NCBI RefSeq assembly: GCF_008122205.1
Contig: NZ_PHNJ01000003.1
Coordinates: forward strand, 186,001-250,000
Reading direction: 5' to 3'
DNA length: 64,000 bases
Origin: Natronococcus pandeyae
GTDB lineage: Archaea > Halobacteriota > Halobacteria > Halobacteriales > Natrialbaceae
Shown: piece by piece, positions 17,769 to 27,002 of the stretch
How the letters are laid out: every line of letters starts with the position of its first letter
Position numbering within the stretch: the first letter of the stretch is position 1
Position numbers and translations under genes: made by a program
The notes under the pieces: model-generated
Databases searched by the model: none
What the model saw: the letters and a program-made list of their open reading frames with translations, nothing else
What the model was told of the DNA's origin: nothing

Positions 17769-18163
17769 CACTCGTCGTCCGGATGAGAAATCTCGAGTTC
17801 GAAGTCGTCTTCCGGGTATGCGACGCAAGTCAGCACCCAGCCATCCTCGATTTGGTCGTCTTCGAGGTACTCGTTGCCGTCGTGGGTGACGACATCGTTT
17901 GCGTCGCCGTCGTACCTCGTAGTACACTCTCCGCAGGTGCCTACTTCGCACTCGTACGGAATGTCGACACCGGCGTCGAGCGCCGCGTCCAGCACATCCT
18001 GATCGGCCTCGACGTCGACCGTTTCGTCTTCCTCGGGGAACTCGATCTCGTACGAGTCCACGTCGTCATCCGCAACGTCATCGTCATCGAGACAGCCCGA
18101 AATCGCAACGGCGCCTGCACCGCCGATCGCGGCCAACAATCGGCGACGATCGGTTCGGGGCAT
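17768..18163 (-). CDS. Tat-exported lipoprotein with plant-type 2Fe-2S ferredoxin domain
   Basis: 131 residues from ATG 18163. The N-terminus has a twin-arginine signal (TDRRRLLAA) and a lipobox ending at Cys24 (AISGC), so the protein should be lipid-anchored outside the membrane. After an Asp/Glu-rich linker comes a [2Fe-2S] domain with Cys72, Cys77, Cys80 and Cys113 (ECEVGTCGEC and LTCVAYP), the C-x4-C-x2-C...C layout of plant and halophilic ferredoxins. Tat export fits because the cluster is inserted before export. It may carry electrons at the cell surface; the partner is unknown. A palindromic element follows the stop directly. Confidence 0.85.
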   Translation of the reverse strand: MPRTDRRRLLAAIGGAGAVAISGCLDDDDVADDDVDSYEIEFPEEDETVDVEADQDVLDAALDAGVDIPYECEVGTCGECTTRYDGDANDVVTHDGNEYLEDDQIEDGWVLTCVAYPEDDFELEISHPDDE

Positions 18164-18287
18164 CTCTCGAGGAACGACGATCGTTAGCTTCGACTCGTCG
18201 GTAGAGTCGTCTGGTTTGCGGCATGGTCGCTTGCCCATAGCCTGGTTTCCGACACTGCAGTACCGTATAATAGTTTCCGCTGGACAC

Positions 18288-18346
18288 TCATACTGTCGGA
18301 CAGAAGTCAATGAGAAGCCGATCGTGAAGTAGCGGCCGTCGCCGCT
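18288..18346. repeat. Partial copy of the 59-bp dispersed repeat
   Basis: 56 of 59 bases match 10706-10764, beginning TCATACTGTCGGACAG and ending in the hairpin AGCGGCCGTCGCCGCT. The right half with the opposite inverted repeat is missing, so it is a truncated or single-ended copy. It lies upstream of the ferredoxin gene and 21 bases from the end of the Sir2 gene. Confidence 0.8.
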
Positions 18347-18367
18347 ACCTGTGGATCCGGCAGATCG

Positions 18368-19162
18368 TCACCGGTTCTCGACGAGCTCTCGAAGCTCCGG
18401 GAGTACCTCGGTCACGTCTTCTCGGCAGACGACGTCGGCAGCGCCGTCACACGGCGTCGACTCGAGGTTGACGATCCCGACCGTCGCGCCGTTCCTGGCC
18501 GCGATTCGGGGGAGCGACGCGGCGGGCTCGACGACGAGCGAGGAGCCGATTGCGAGGAAGGCGTCGCTCTCGCGGGCCAGCGACTGCGCGCGCTGCATGA
18601 CCGCGTCCGGAAGCCGTTCGCCGAAGAGGACGACGTCGGGCTTGTAGACGCCGCCGCAGTCGCAGGTCGGCGGAAGTTCACCGTCGGCGGCGCGCTCGAA
18701 GATCGGATCGCCCTCGCGGCGGCGGCCGCAGTCGGCGCATCTGACGCGGCGGGCGTTGCCGTGGAGTTCGAGGACGAAGCCGTCCACGTCGACGTTCGGT
18801 TCGTCCGTCTCGCCGTCACGGACGGCGGCCGCCGCGTCCCGGTGGAGCCCGTCCGTGTTCTGGGTGCAGATCGCCTCGAGGTCGCCGTCGCGTTCCATCG
18901 CGGCCAGCGCCTCGTGGCCCGCGTTGGGTTCGTACTCGCCGCTGAACATGGCTTCCTGGAGGTCGAGTCGATCCGCCCAGAACCCGTCGGGATCGCGCTG
19001 AAATCGTCCGTAGGTGAACTGGCCCTCGTCGAACTGTTCCCAGACGCCGTTGTCTCCCCGAAACGTCGGGATGCCGGAGGGCGCGGAGATGCCGGCCCCC
19101 GTAAGGGCGGCTGCGGTGTCCGCGCTCCGGATCGCGTCTGCAAGGGTCTCGAGGTCGTCCAT
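18368..19162 (-). CDS. Sir2-family NAD-dependent protein deacylase
   Basis: 264 residues from ATG 19162. The Rossmann motif GAGISAPSGIPTFRG is at 22-36, TQNTDGLH at 100-107, and the catalytic His134 in ELHGN. The zinc site is CADC (142-145) with C-D-C at 167-169, and GSSLVVEPA is near the end. These are all sirtuin signatures; the enzyme removes acyl groups from lysine using NAD+ in the cytoplasm. No acetyltransferase partner is adjacent. Confidence 0.93.
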   Translation of the reverse strand: MDDLETLADAIRSADTAAALTGAGISAPSGIPTFRGDNGVWEQFDEGQFTYGRFQRDPDGFWADRLDLQEAMFSGEYEPNAGHEALAAMERDGDLEAICTQNTDGLHRDAAAAVRDGETDEPNVDVDGFVLELHGNARRVRCADCGRRREGDPIFERAADGELPPTCDCGGVYKPDVVLFGERLPDAVMQRAQSLARESDAFLAIGSSLVVEPAASLPRIAARNGATVGIVNLESTPCDGAADVVCREDVTEVLPELRELVENR

Positions 19163-19226
19163 ACCGTGATGGTCGTGACGGATCGGCAAAAGCGAGGCGG
19201 AGAGTTCGACGATGGGGCCGAACAAC

Positions 19227-19898
19227 TCACTCCATCGAGCCTGCGTAGGCGGCGGCCAGCTTCGATTCGATGCGCTGGAGGTGTTCGCCGACGGTCGACG
19301 GGGCGAGATCGATCTTCGCGGCGAGTTCCCGGTGAGTCGTCTCGCGAGGCACCTCGTAGTAGCCCTCGCGGACAGCGACCTCGAACAGTTCACGCTGGCG
19401 TTCGGTCAGGGTTGCCCTAGGATCGGGGCCGGGTTCGTACTCGCCCAGCCGCTCGAGTTCGAGTCGGATCTCGTCGGGGAGGTCTGCGGCCGCTCGCTGG
19501 ATCGCTCGACTCGTGCCGATCGCCGTAATCTCGAGTCCGCGTGTGCCGTCGGTCTCGATGTAGCGCATCGGCCAGTCGAGGATGATCTCGTGTTCGCGGA
19601 GGACCGACAGGAGGTCGTCGACGAGGCCGACGCTGCGACATTGCACGTAGGCGAGGCCGTGGCCGTCGCTGCGGGTGACGTCGTACTCGAACACGTCCCG
19701 GGAATCCGCGAGGAGCGTCCGCGCCCGCTCGAGGTCGCCGCGAAGTTCGAGCAGTTCGACGTACCGTTCGTCGTCGTCGTGGACGGGATTTACGTAGCGG
19801 ATCGCCTCGACCGAAACCGCATCGCTGCGGCCGAATATCTCGTCGATGGGGGTGAGTTCTCGCCCGCTCCACGTCAGCGTCACCGTCGCATATCTCAT
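19227..19898 (-). CDS. Bat-like HTH-10 transcriptional regulator
   Basis: 223 residues from ATG 19898. The C-terminal domain LTERQRELFEVAVREGYYEVPRETT...ELAAKIDLAPSTVGEHLQR is the HTH_10 (Bat) domain typical of haloarchaea. The N-terminal 150 residues look like the sensor half of Bat family regulators, with no PAS or GAF motif that I can name. It is divergent from the cytochrome P450 gene (205 bp apart) and may regulate it; that is inference from position. Confidence 0.85.
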   Translation of the reverse strand: MRYATVTLTWSGRELTPIDEIFGRSDAVSVEAIRYVNPVHDDDERYVELLELRGDLERARTLLADSRDVFEYDVTRSDGHGLAYVQCRSVGLVDDLLSVLREHEIILDWPMRYIETDGTRGLEITAIGTSRAIQRAAADLPDEIRLELERLGEYEPGPDPRATLTERQRELFEVAVREGYYEVPRETTHRELAAKIDLAPSTVGEHLQRIESKLAAAYAGSME

Positions 19899-20034
19899 GG
19901 CCGGCTCCCTCGAGACACCCGTCTTTCGTCCGCGGCGGTCGTCAGCCGCCCCGCTTCGCCTCTCGCTCTCGAGTCGACGGCGCGCCGATCCTCGTCCGAT
20001 CCCACGAAGAGGCTCATCACTAGCGGCTGTCGAT

Positions 20035-20047
20035 CTATATTTAAATA
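20035..20047. promoter_or_regulatory. TATA element between the Bat-like regulator and the P450
   Basis: CTATATTTAAATA is the most AT-rich stretch of the 205-bp divergent region. It is about 56 bp upstream of the P450 start and 137 bp from the regulator start. It could serve the P450 with a short leader. TTTAAA is palindromic, so both directions remain possible. Confidence 0.5.
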
Positions 20048-20102
20048 CACCGGGGATGATCGGGTTCAAACATAGGGGGATCGCGCCCGTCGTTCGACGT
20101 AC

Positions 20103-21452
20103 ATGAGCAGTGACACCCCCGCCGTTACCGACGAGCACCCTCCCGGACCGGACGGTCTTCCCATCGTCGGCAATCAACTCGCCTTTCTCCGCGACCCGTA
20201 CGGCTTCATGACGCGGACGGCCCGCGACTACGGCGACATCGCCTACTGGGAGGACCCCACCGGTCCCGTCTATCAGCTCAACCACCCCGACTACATCGAG
20301 CAGGTCCTCGTCCAGAACAACCAGAACTACGTCAAGGGGGATCGCTTCCAGCACATTCTCGAACCGGTCACGGGAAACGGCATTCTGAACAGCGAAGGCG
20401 CGGTCTGGCGCCGGAACCGGCACCTCATCCAGCCGGCGTTCAACCCCGACCGGATCCGGGAGTACGCCGAGATGATGACCGCGTTTACCGAGGACGCCCT
20501 CGAGGAGTGGGAAGACGGCCAGACCCGGCTGTTCCACGAGGACATGATGGAGGTGACGCTGCGGATCGTCGCCCGGGCGCTGTTCGGCGTCGACATCGAC
20601 GAGTACGTCGACACCGTCGGCTCCGCGCTCGAGGAGTTTATGCTGGCCACCGAGAGCCTCTCGCACCTCGTGCTCCCGCCGCAGGTGCCGACTCCTTCCA
20701 GGCGGCGCATCCAGCGGGCACGGGAGGAACTCGACGCGGTCGTCTACCGGCTGATCGAGGAGCGGCGGGCGAACCCCACCGAGCAGGACGTCATCTCGAA
20801 GCTCCTCGAGGTGACCGACGAGGAGGGGAACAGGCTTTCGGACGAACAGATCCGCGACGAGGTGGTGACGCTGTTGCTCGCCGGCCACGAGACGACGGCG
20901 CTCTCGCTGACGTTCACGGCCCACCTCCTCGCGAGGAACCCTGCCGTCGAGGAGGCGCTCGTCGACGAACTCGAGACCGAACTCGGCGGCGAGACGCCGA
21001 CGATGGGGGACCTCTCCGACCTCACGTACACGGAACGGGTAGTCACGGAGTCGATGCGGCTCTACCCGCCCGTGCCGGGGATCGTCCGCGAGCCGGTCAA
21101 ACCCGACATCGTCGGCGGCTACGAGATTCAGCCGGGGGCGACGATCCGAATGCACCAGTGGGTCGTCCACCGCGACCCCCGCTGGTACGACGATCCGCTC
21201 GCCTTCCAGCCCGAGCGCTGGACCGACGAGATGGAGTCTGACCTGCCGAAGCTGGCCTACTTCCCGTTCGCGGCCGGCCCACGCCGGTGTATCGGCGACC
21301 GGTTTGCGATGCTCGAGGCGCAACTCATTCTCGCGACGATCTACCAGGACTACCACCTCGAACTCGTCCCCGGGACGGAGGACCTCGACCTGATGGCGAC
21401 GATCACCGCCCGCCCGAAGGACGAAATTCCGATGACCGTCCGCAGGCGGTAA
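20103..21452 (+). CDS. Cytochrome P450
   Basis: 449 residues, typical for a soluble P450, with no N-terminal membrane anchor. The I-helix oxygen-binding motif is AGHETTA (about 260-266), the K-helix ESMR is near 316-319, and the heme loop [10 protein letters not shown] carries the heme Cys396. It should be a monooxygenase that needs ferredoxin and a reductase; no dedicated partner is beside it. The substrate is not inferable. The start at ATG 20103 gives the proline-rich N-terminus ([12 protein letters not shown]) expected of the family. Confidence 0.95.
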   Translation: MSSDTPAVTDEHPPGPDGLPIVGNQLAFLRDPYGFMTRTARDYGDIAYWEDPTGPVYQLNHPDYIEQVLVQNNQNYVKGDRFQHILEPVTGNGILNSEGAVWRRNRHLIQPAFNPDRIREYAEMMTAFTEDALEEWEDGQTRLFHEDMMEVTLRIVARALFGVDIDEYVDTVGSALEEFMLATESLSHLVLPPQVPTPSRRRIQRAREELDAVVYRLIEERRANPTEQDVISKLLEVTDEEGNRLSDEQIRDEVVTLLLAGHETTALSLTFTAHLLARNPAVEEALVDELETELGGETPTMGDLSDLTYTERVVTESMRLYPPVPGIVREPVKPDIVGGYEIQPGATIRMHQWVVHRDPRWYDDPLAFQPERWTDEMESDLPKLAYFPFAAGPRRCIGDRFAMLEAQLILATIYQDYHLELVPGTEDLDLMATITARPKDEIPMTVRRR

Positions 21453-21579
21453 CCGCCGTCCACCGCCCTCGAGCGACGCAGAAGCCTCCCGTTGGTGTCC
21501 GCGAGCCGAGTCGCGGCCCCCCGTCCGGTCCCGAGCCAGAACGATTGCGCTTAAGTTCCGGCGATGGGAATCGGGAGGT

Positions 21580-22884
21580 ATGCAGGACAGAACTTACACT
21601 GCCGACGCCGAGCCAGGTGACGAGGTTACGGTCGCCGGCTGGGTCCACGAGATCCGCGACCTCGGCGGGATTGCCTTTCTGATTCTCCGGGATGCGACCG
21701 GGAAGATTCAGATCAAATTCGAGAAGGACGAGATGGACGAGGAACTCGTTGAGACGGGTCTTGGTGTCTCGCGTGAAAGCGTCGTCAAAGTCTCCGGCGA
21801 CGTCGAGGAGGAGCCCCGTGCGCCGACCGGCGTCGAGGTCACGCCCGAGTCGCTCGAGGTCGTCGCCCCCGCCGACCCCGAACTGCCGCTCGACCCCTCG
21901 GGGAAGGTCGACGCCGATCTCTCGACGCGACTGGACAACCGCACGCTGGACCTCCGCAAGGACGAGGTCCAGGCGATCTTCGAGATCCGCGCGGAGATCC
22001 TGCGCGCGGTCCGCGAGCAGTTCCGTGACTTCAAGAGCACGGAGATCACCACGCCGAAGATCGTCGCGACGGGAACCGAAGGCGGTACGGAACTCTTCCC
22101 GATCACCTACTTCGGGGAGGAAGCCTTCATGAACCAGTCGCCACAGCTGTTCAAGCAGCTGGTCGCCGGCTCGAACGTCGAGCGCGTCTTCGAAATCGGC
22201 CCGATCTTCCGCGCCGAGGAACACAACACGCCGCGCCACCTCAACGAGGCGACCTCGATCGACTTCGAGGGTGCGTTCTGCGATGCCGACGACGCCATGG
22301 ACGTTGCCGAGGGCGTCGTCACGGCGGCCTACGAGGCCGTCACCGAGAACTGCAGCGAGGAACTCGAGGCGCTCGGTCTCGAAGAGGAGTTCGAGATCCC
22401 CGAGGGCGACTTCCCGCGTCTCAGCTACGAGGAGGCCATCGAACGCGTCAACGCGACGGGTGAACTCGACGAGCAACTCGTCTGGGGCGACGACCTCTCG
22501 ACGGAAGCCGAGAAAGCGCTCGGCGACGACGTCGGCGGCCACTACTTCATCACCGACTGGCCGAGCGAGGTCAAGCCGTTCTACATCAAGGACCACGACG
22601 ACGACGAGCAGCTCTCGACCGGCTTCGACCTGATGCATCCGCGGATGGAACTGGTCTCGGGCGGTCAGCGTGAACACCGCCACGAGCACCTCATCGAAGG
22701 CTTCGAACAGCAGGGTCTCGACCCCGACCAGTTCGAGTACTACACGAAGATGTTCAAGTACGGCATGCCGCCCCACGCCGGCTTCGGGCTCGGCGGCGAG
22801 CGCCTGATCATGACGATTCTCGGACTCGAGAACATTCGAGAGGCTGTGCTGTTTCCGCGAGACCGGCAGCGGCTGAGCCCGTAG
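21580..22884 (+). CDS. aspS: Aspartate--tRNA(Asp/Asn) ligase
   Basis: 434 residues, the archaeal length without the bacterial insert. The N-terminal OB-fold ([22 protein letters not shown]) binds the anticodon. Class II motifs are present: motif 2 region [14 protein letters not shown] and motif 3 [11 protein letters not shown]. Archaeal enzymes of this type often charge both tRNA-Asp and tRNA-Asn when no AsnRS exists; which applies here needs genome data. A CTTAAG promoter-like site lies about 25-30 bp upstream. Confidence 0.95.
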   Translation: MQDRTYTADAEPGDEVTVAGWVHEIRDLGGIAFLILRDATGKIQIKFEKDEMDEELVETGLGVSRESVVKVSGDVEEEPRAPTGVEVTPESLEVVAPADPELPLDPSGKVDADLSTRLDNRTLDLRKDEVQAIFEIRAEILRAVREQFRDFKSTEITTPKIVATGTEGGTELFPITYFGEEAFMNQSPQLFKQLVAGSNVERVFEIGPIFRAEEHNTPRHLNEATSIDFEGAFCDADDAMDVAEGVVTAAYEAVTENCSEELEALGLEEEFEIPEGDFPRLSYEEAIERVNATGELDEQLVWGDDLSTEAEKALGDDVGGHYFITDWPSEVKPFYIKDHDDDEQLSTGFDLMHPRMELVSGGQREHRHEHLIEGFEQQGLDPDQFEYYTKMFKYGMPPHAGFGLGGERLIMTILGLENIREAVLFPRDRQRLSP

Positions 22885-22965
22885 AGCGAAGACGTTGGGA
22901 GCCAGCGAGACGACCGCAGGGAGTCTCGCCGGATCGCCAGCGTTTGTCGACGTAGCTGCGAGCCG

Positions 22966-23529
22966 CTATCGCTTCGTTTTCAGCGTCTCGAACACTCGCT
23001 CACCGTAGGCCTCGAGAGAGTCGTCCCCGGAATCGAACGAACGTACCCAGTTTATGTAGGCGACGAACCGACCGAAGTCGATTCTGCTGCGCTCGAGGAC
23101 AGTCACTTCGAGCGTCGCCGGGTCGTCGCTCGCGAGCACGTAGGGTACGTACGCGCCGGCGACGTAACCGACCTCCCACAGCACACCGATCTCGGGCGTG
23201 TCCGCGACGTACTCGAGATAGAGATAGCGCCGCTCGCGAGCGAGACGGTCGACGTCGATTCCGCCGCGCTCGAGGGCTGTCTCGAGGGAGTCCTGGCCCG
23301 TTACGTTGGCCTCGAGTCCCGCGTCGATACCGGCCTCGTACTCGTCGGAAAACTCGCGGACGGGAAGCTCCGGGAGCCGGTGTTGCACCGGCGTGTGATC
23401 CTCGACTGGCTCGGGTTCTTCCTCGTATCCCTCGTCGTGCTCGGTGGTACAGCCGGCGAACGCCAGCGAGCCAAGCGATCCGACGGTCGCGAGGAGTGTC
23501 CGACGCGAGACTGCTTGCGGGCGGTTCAT
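22966..23529 (-). CDS. Tat-signal lipoprotein of unknown function
   Basis: 187 residues from ATG 23529. A twin-arginine motif (SRRTLLATVG) and a lipobox (AFAGC, Cys27) mark it as an exported, lipid-anchored protein. The mature part starts with a Glu/Pro-rich linker (EEEPEPVEDH) and continues as a compact alpha/beta domain (LARERRYLYLEYVADTPE, LERSRIDFGRFVAYINW). No known family is recognised. It is divergent from the NhaP-type antiporter by about 90 bp. Confidence 0.75.
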   Translation of the reverse strand: MNRPQAVSRRTLLATVGSLGSLAFAGCTTEHDEGYEEEPEPVEDHTPVQHRLPELPVREFSDEYEAGIDAGLEANVTGQDSLETALERGGIDVDRLARERRYLYLEYVADTPEIGVLWEVGYVAGAYVPYVLASDDPATLEVTVLERSRIDFGRFVAYINWVRSFDSGDDSLEAYGERVFETLKTKR

Positions 23530-23620
23530 CTCCACTGACGTAGTCGCGAGCGAATCAAAGCGCTCTGCCCGGGAAGTGCAAGTTCGCCGTTTACCCGTCA
23601 GATGGTGATACCGGGAACGG

Positions 23621-24892
23621 ATGGTCCTCGACGGGTTCGTCGCTGGCTTGCTGCTGGCAGGAATCGCGATTCTCGCGCTCGTCGTACTGACTCGCATCCT
23701 CGAGGAGCGCGCTCTCTCGCTGCCGATCTTCTACCTCGCGCTGGGTGTAGTCGGGTTCACGCTCGTGCCGGAACTGCCGTATCCCGACCCGATCGAGCAC
23801 GCCGATACGGCCGAGCGATTGACCGAACTCGGGGTCATCGTCGCACTGATGGGGGCGGGGTTGAAGATCGATCGCCGCGTTGGCTGGCCAGCCTGGGAGT
23901 CGACGACCCGTTTGCTCGCGGTCACGATGCCGCTGTCGATCGCCGGAGCAGCGTTGCTCGGGTGGGGCGTCGCCGGGCTGTTGCTCCCGACCGCGCTCTT
24001 GCTGGGGGCAGCGATCGCACCGACCGATCCCGTGCTCGCTTCCGAGGTCCAGGTCGGCCCTCCCGGCCGCAACTCTCCCTCATACACGGATCTCGATCCG
24101 GGCGCGGACGCCGACGACGGGACCGGTGACGTTCGGTTCGCGCTGACGTCGGAGGCCGGCCTCAACGACGGACTCGCGTTCCCGTTTTCGTACCTGGCAG
24201 TTCTCATCGCGCTCGTCGGCTACGCGCCGAGTCGCTGGCTCGGACAGTGGCTTCTCGTCTACGTCGTGTACAAGATCGTCGTCGGAGTGATCGGCGGCGT
24301 CGTCCTCGGCTGGCTGATTGCTGTCGTCGTCTTTCGCTTCTCGGCCGACTCGCCGCTCTCGCGCTCGGTCCAGGGTCTCGAGGCCGTCGCCGGGACGCTG
24401 ATCGCGTTCGCGGCGGTCGAACTCGTCGGCGGCTACGGCTTCATCGCGGTGTTCGTCGCTGCGCTGACGCTCCGGGAGTACGAGCGCACTCACGAGTATC
24501 ACGACGCGCTCCATGGCGTCGCGGAGATGGCCGAACACCTGTTGATGGCCGCGATCATGGTGCTCTTTGGCGGTGCGCTCGCCGACGGACTGCTCGCGCC
24601 GCTGACCCTCGAGGCGATCGTCGTCGTCCTCGGAATTCTTCTGGTCGTCCGTCCGCTCGCTGGATTCATCGGCTTTCTCGGCTCCGACCTCGAGTTTCGC
24701 AAGCGGCTGGTCATCTCGACGTTCGGAATCCGCGGTATCGGGACGTTCTTTTACCTCTCGTGGGCGCTGAACGCCGCGCCGTTCCGCGAGGCCGAGTTGC
24801 TCTGGGCGATCGTCGGCCTCGTCGTCCTCGTCTCGGTCGTCGGTCACGGGATCCTGGCGACACCGGTGATGAACCGCCTCACCGAAATCTGA
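23621..24892 (+). CDS. Cation:proton antiporter (NhaP/CPA1 type)
   Basis: 423 residues with about 12 hydrophobic helices. The CPA fold is shown by GVIVALMGAGLKIDRRVGW, the core motif APTDPVLASEVQVGP and SEAGLNDGLAFPF (the ND of CPA1 antiporters), and by FGIRGIGTFFYLSWA near the end. It should exchange Na+ or K+ for H+ across the membrane. There is no large C-terminal regulatory domain. It opens the cation-transport district that continues to 30.4 kb. Confidence 0.9.
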   Translation: MVLDGFVAGLLLAGIAILALVVLTRILEERALSLPIFYLALGVVGFTLVPELPYPDPIEHADTAERLTELGVIVALMGAGLKIDRRVGWPAWESTTRLLAVTMPLSIAGAALLGWGVAGLLLPTALLLGAAIAPTDPVLASEVQVGPPGRNSPSYTDLDPGADADDGTGDVRFALTSEAGLNDGLAFPFSYLAVLIALVGYAPSRWLGQWLLVYVVYKIVVGVIGGVVLGWLIAVVVFRFSADSPLSRSVQGLEAVAGTLIAFAAVELVGGYGFIAVFVAALTLREYERTHEYHDALHGVAEMAEHLLMAAIMVLFGGALADGLLAPLTLEAIVVVLGILLVVRPLAGFIGFLGSDLEFRKRLVISTFGIRGIGTFFYLSWALNAAPFREAELLWAIVGLVVLVSVVGHGILATPVMNRLTEI

Positions 24893-25071
24893 CTCTCTCA
24901 GCCAGCGGATGTGCTCTTATAGAGATTGTCTTCTCCGATAGCAACTGAATTAACACTAATCACATGTGAGTAAGGAAGTGAAATACAACCGGAATTTTAC
25001 AGTAGTATTTCAAGCGAAGCGGATATAACGTTTGCAGAAGCTCTATTGATGGCTATTCAATACTGATTCGT

Positions 25072-26697
25072 ATGGAAGACTGGAGGCGGCGAGTCGGTTT
25101 TGCACTCACAGCAGTAGCCGCAATCATTCTCGTTTATTCTATTATTTACCAGTGGGCGATGGGTACCTTCGAAGGCCGAGAGATTCCATTTTACAAGGCG
25201 GTTCAGGTCGTCATCGAATCGCTTACGACGGCTGGGTTCGGCGGCCATGCCCCCTGGGAAAGCACGGCACTGAACCTCATGATAATCGGGATGAATCTCA
25301 CCGGCGTCCTCCTCGTGTTCCTCGGTCTTCCCCTGTTCGCTATTCCGCTTCTCCGACAGGCGCTCCAGTCTGGCCCGCCAACGACGAGCAACCTATCCGA
25401 TCACGTGATCATCTGCGGTCATTCGGCACGTGACGACGTGTTACGAAAAGAACTCGATGAGGTCGGGATACCGTGTCTCTTCATCGAACAGGACTCAGAT
25501 ATAGTCGCTACACTCTCAGACAAGGGTATCGATGCGGTTCACGGCGACCCAGAAGAGATCGAAACCCTTCGCGCCGCAAACGCATCGACGGCCCGTGCAC
25601 TCGTAGCGGACGTGAGCGATGAAGCGAATCCAACGGTAATCCTGTCGGCTCTTCGTGTCAACCCTGATCTGAAAATTATCAGTGTCGTCCGGGATTACAA
25701 AACGGCAGCGTATCACGAATATTCGGGTGCAGACGAAGTCGTGTTGGCTCGGCAGCAACTCGGAGAGGCGTTCGGAATGCGGGCGAGGACCTCGTTTGCG
25801 GAGAAACTCCGAAACGTAATCCACGTCGAGAACGATTACGAGATCACGGAACTACTCGTCCAAGAGGAGAGCGATCTCGCCGGACAGACGATCAGAAATG
25901 CGGATATTTTCGACCTGAACGACATCACGATCATCGGGGTGTGGATCGGCGGAAAGTTCGTCGTCTCTCCCGATCCGGACACCGTTCTCGAAGAGAATAC
26001 CATCCTTCTCGCTGCGGGTGGACACGGCGACTTCGAGAGCGTAACTGCGCGTCCGATTCCAACGCATCACTACCCGTCTCACGTCATCGTCTGCGGTTAC
26101 GGCACCGTTGGCTGGTCCGTCGCTGAAACCCTTCAAGAAGCGAATATTACGACCAGTGTAATCGACCAGGACGATCGAGACGGAATTGACGTGGTCGGTG
26201 ATGCCACTGACCCTGAAACGTACGAGGCCGTGGATCTGGAGGATGCAGAGACTATCGTCCTCTCCTTGGACGACGACACGACGACGATCTACGCGACGCT
26301 GATTATTGAACAGTTGGCTCCCGAGATCGAGATCATTGCTCGTGCAGACGATCCAGATACCGTCTGGAAGCTATACAATGCTGGAGCCGACTACGTCTTA
26401 TCGCTCCCGACGATCACTGGCGAGATTCTGGCGGCACACCTGATCGAAGAAGTAGAAATCGTCACCCCACAGGTCCAGTTCGAGTTCGTTCGATCGAAGG
26501 CTCCTTCACTCGTCGAGAAAAGTCTCAGCGACATCGATTTGCGGGCTCAAACGGGATGTACGGTAATCGCTATCGAACGTGATGGCGAACTGGTAACGGA
26601 TTTGAGACCGGACTTCGTTATCAAAGAAGGCGATACCCTCATTGCGGGAGGGAGTGAGGAAGCAATCGATCGCTTCAATCGGCTTGTCTCCGAGTAG
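25072..26697 (+). CDS. Two-helix ion channel with two RCK (TrkA-N/C) modules
   Basis: 541 residues. Two membrane helices (about 10-28 and 68-94) flank a pore loop with TTAGFGGH at 52-59 instead of TVGYGD. The cytoplasmic part repeats TrkA-N ([13 protein letters not shown] near 111; [15 protein letters not shown] near 336) and TrkA-C, ending [17 protein letters not shown]. It should be a gated K+ channel; selectivity is uncertain because of the filter. The gene is clearly more AT-rich than its neighbours and its flanks are too, suggesting acquisition from elsewhere. A GATATAAC promoter-like site lies at about 25021. A TTTTTT tract follows its stop. Confidence 0.85.
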   Translation: MEDWRRRVGFALTAVAAIILVYSIIYQWAMGTFEGREIPFYKAVQVVIESLTTAGFGGHAPWESTALNLMIIGMNLTGVLLVFLGLPLFAIPLLRQALQSGPPTTSNLSDHVIICGHSARDDVLRKELDEVGIPCLFIEQDSDIVATLSDKGIDAVHGDPEEIETLRAANASTARALVADVSDEANPTVILSALRVNPDLKIISVVRDYKTAAYHEYSGADEVVLARQQLGEAFGMRARTSFAEKLRNVIHVENDYEITELLVQEESDLAGQTIRNADIFDLNDITIIGVWIGGKFVVSPDPDTVLEENTILLAAGGHGDFESVTARPIPTHHYPSHVIVCGYGTVGWSVAETLQEANITTSVIDQDDRDGIDVVGDATDPETYEAVDLEDAETIVLSLDDDTTTIYATLIIEQLAPEIEIIARADDPDTVWKLYNAGADYVLSLPTITGEILAAHLIEEVEIVTPQVQFEFVRSKAPSLVEKSLSDIDLRAQTGCTVIAIERDGELVTDLRPDFVIKEGDTLIAGGSEEAIDRFNRLVSE

Positions 26698-26706
26698 TTT
26701 TTTACT
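26693..26706 (+). terminator. Poly-T terminator after the RCK channel
   Basis: The stop codon is followed at once by TTTTTT (26698-26703) flanked by GAGT and ACTC, which can pair as a very short stem. T-tracts are the usual archaeal termination signal. Confidence 0.55.
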
Positions 26707-27002
26707 CCACTTAAACAAGGGTATCTGTTCCCTTCAAGAGCGCGCCGAGTCTCGGACTTGCCGACTCGAGGGCGAAGTTTGCTACAGTTCGATTCCAGCA
26801 TGAGTGAGACGACAAACGCGACGTTCTCGAGCCGATAGACTGATTGGACGCCGCTGAACCCGCAGATATTGATAGGTGTCCGCCGGTCGTGTTACAGAGG
26901 TGGATGCGTAATACGCTGGAAATTGCACCAGCTACTAAACAGCTGTTTCAGCTAAAATATATCTAAACACGTAAATTTCAACGAGGTTACTGATTCGAAT
27001 TG
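26707..27002. other. AT-rich non-coding stretch between channel and antiporters
   Basis: About 295 bases without a convincing ORF, between convergent genes. It holds a perfect 12-bp palindrome, AAACAGCTGTTT (26937-26948), followed by TAAAATATATCTAAA, a TATA-like run. No promoter is expected between convergent genes, so this could belong to an unannotated RNA or be a relic of an inserted element. Confidence 0.45.

Noticed and set aside
17588-18187. 199-residue plus-strand ORF
   Set aside because: It is the shadow of the minus-strand ferredoxin lipoprotein and a palindromic element.
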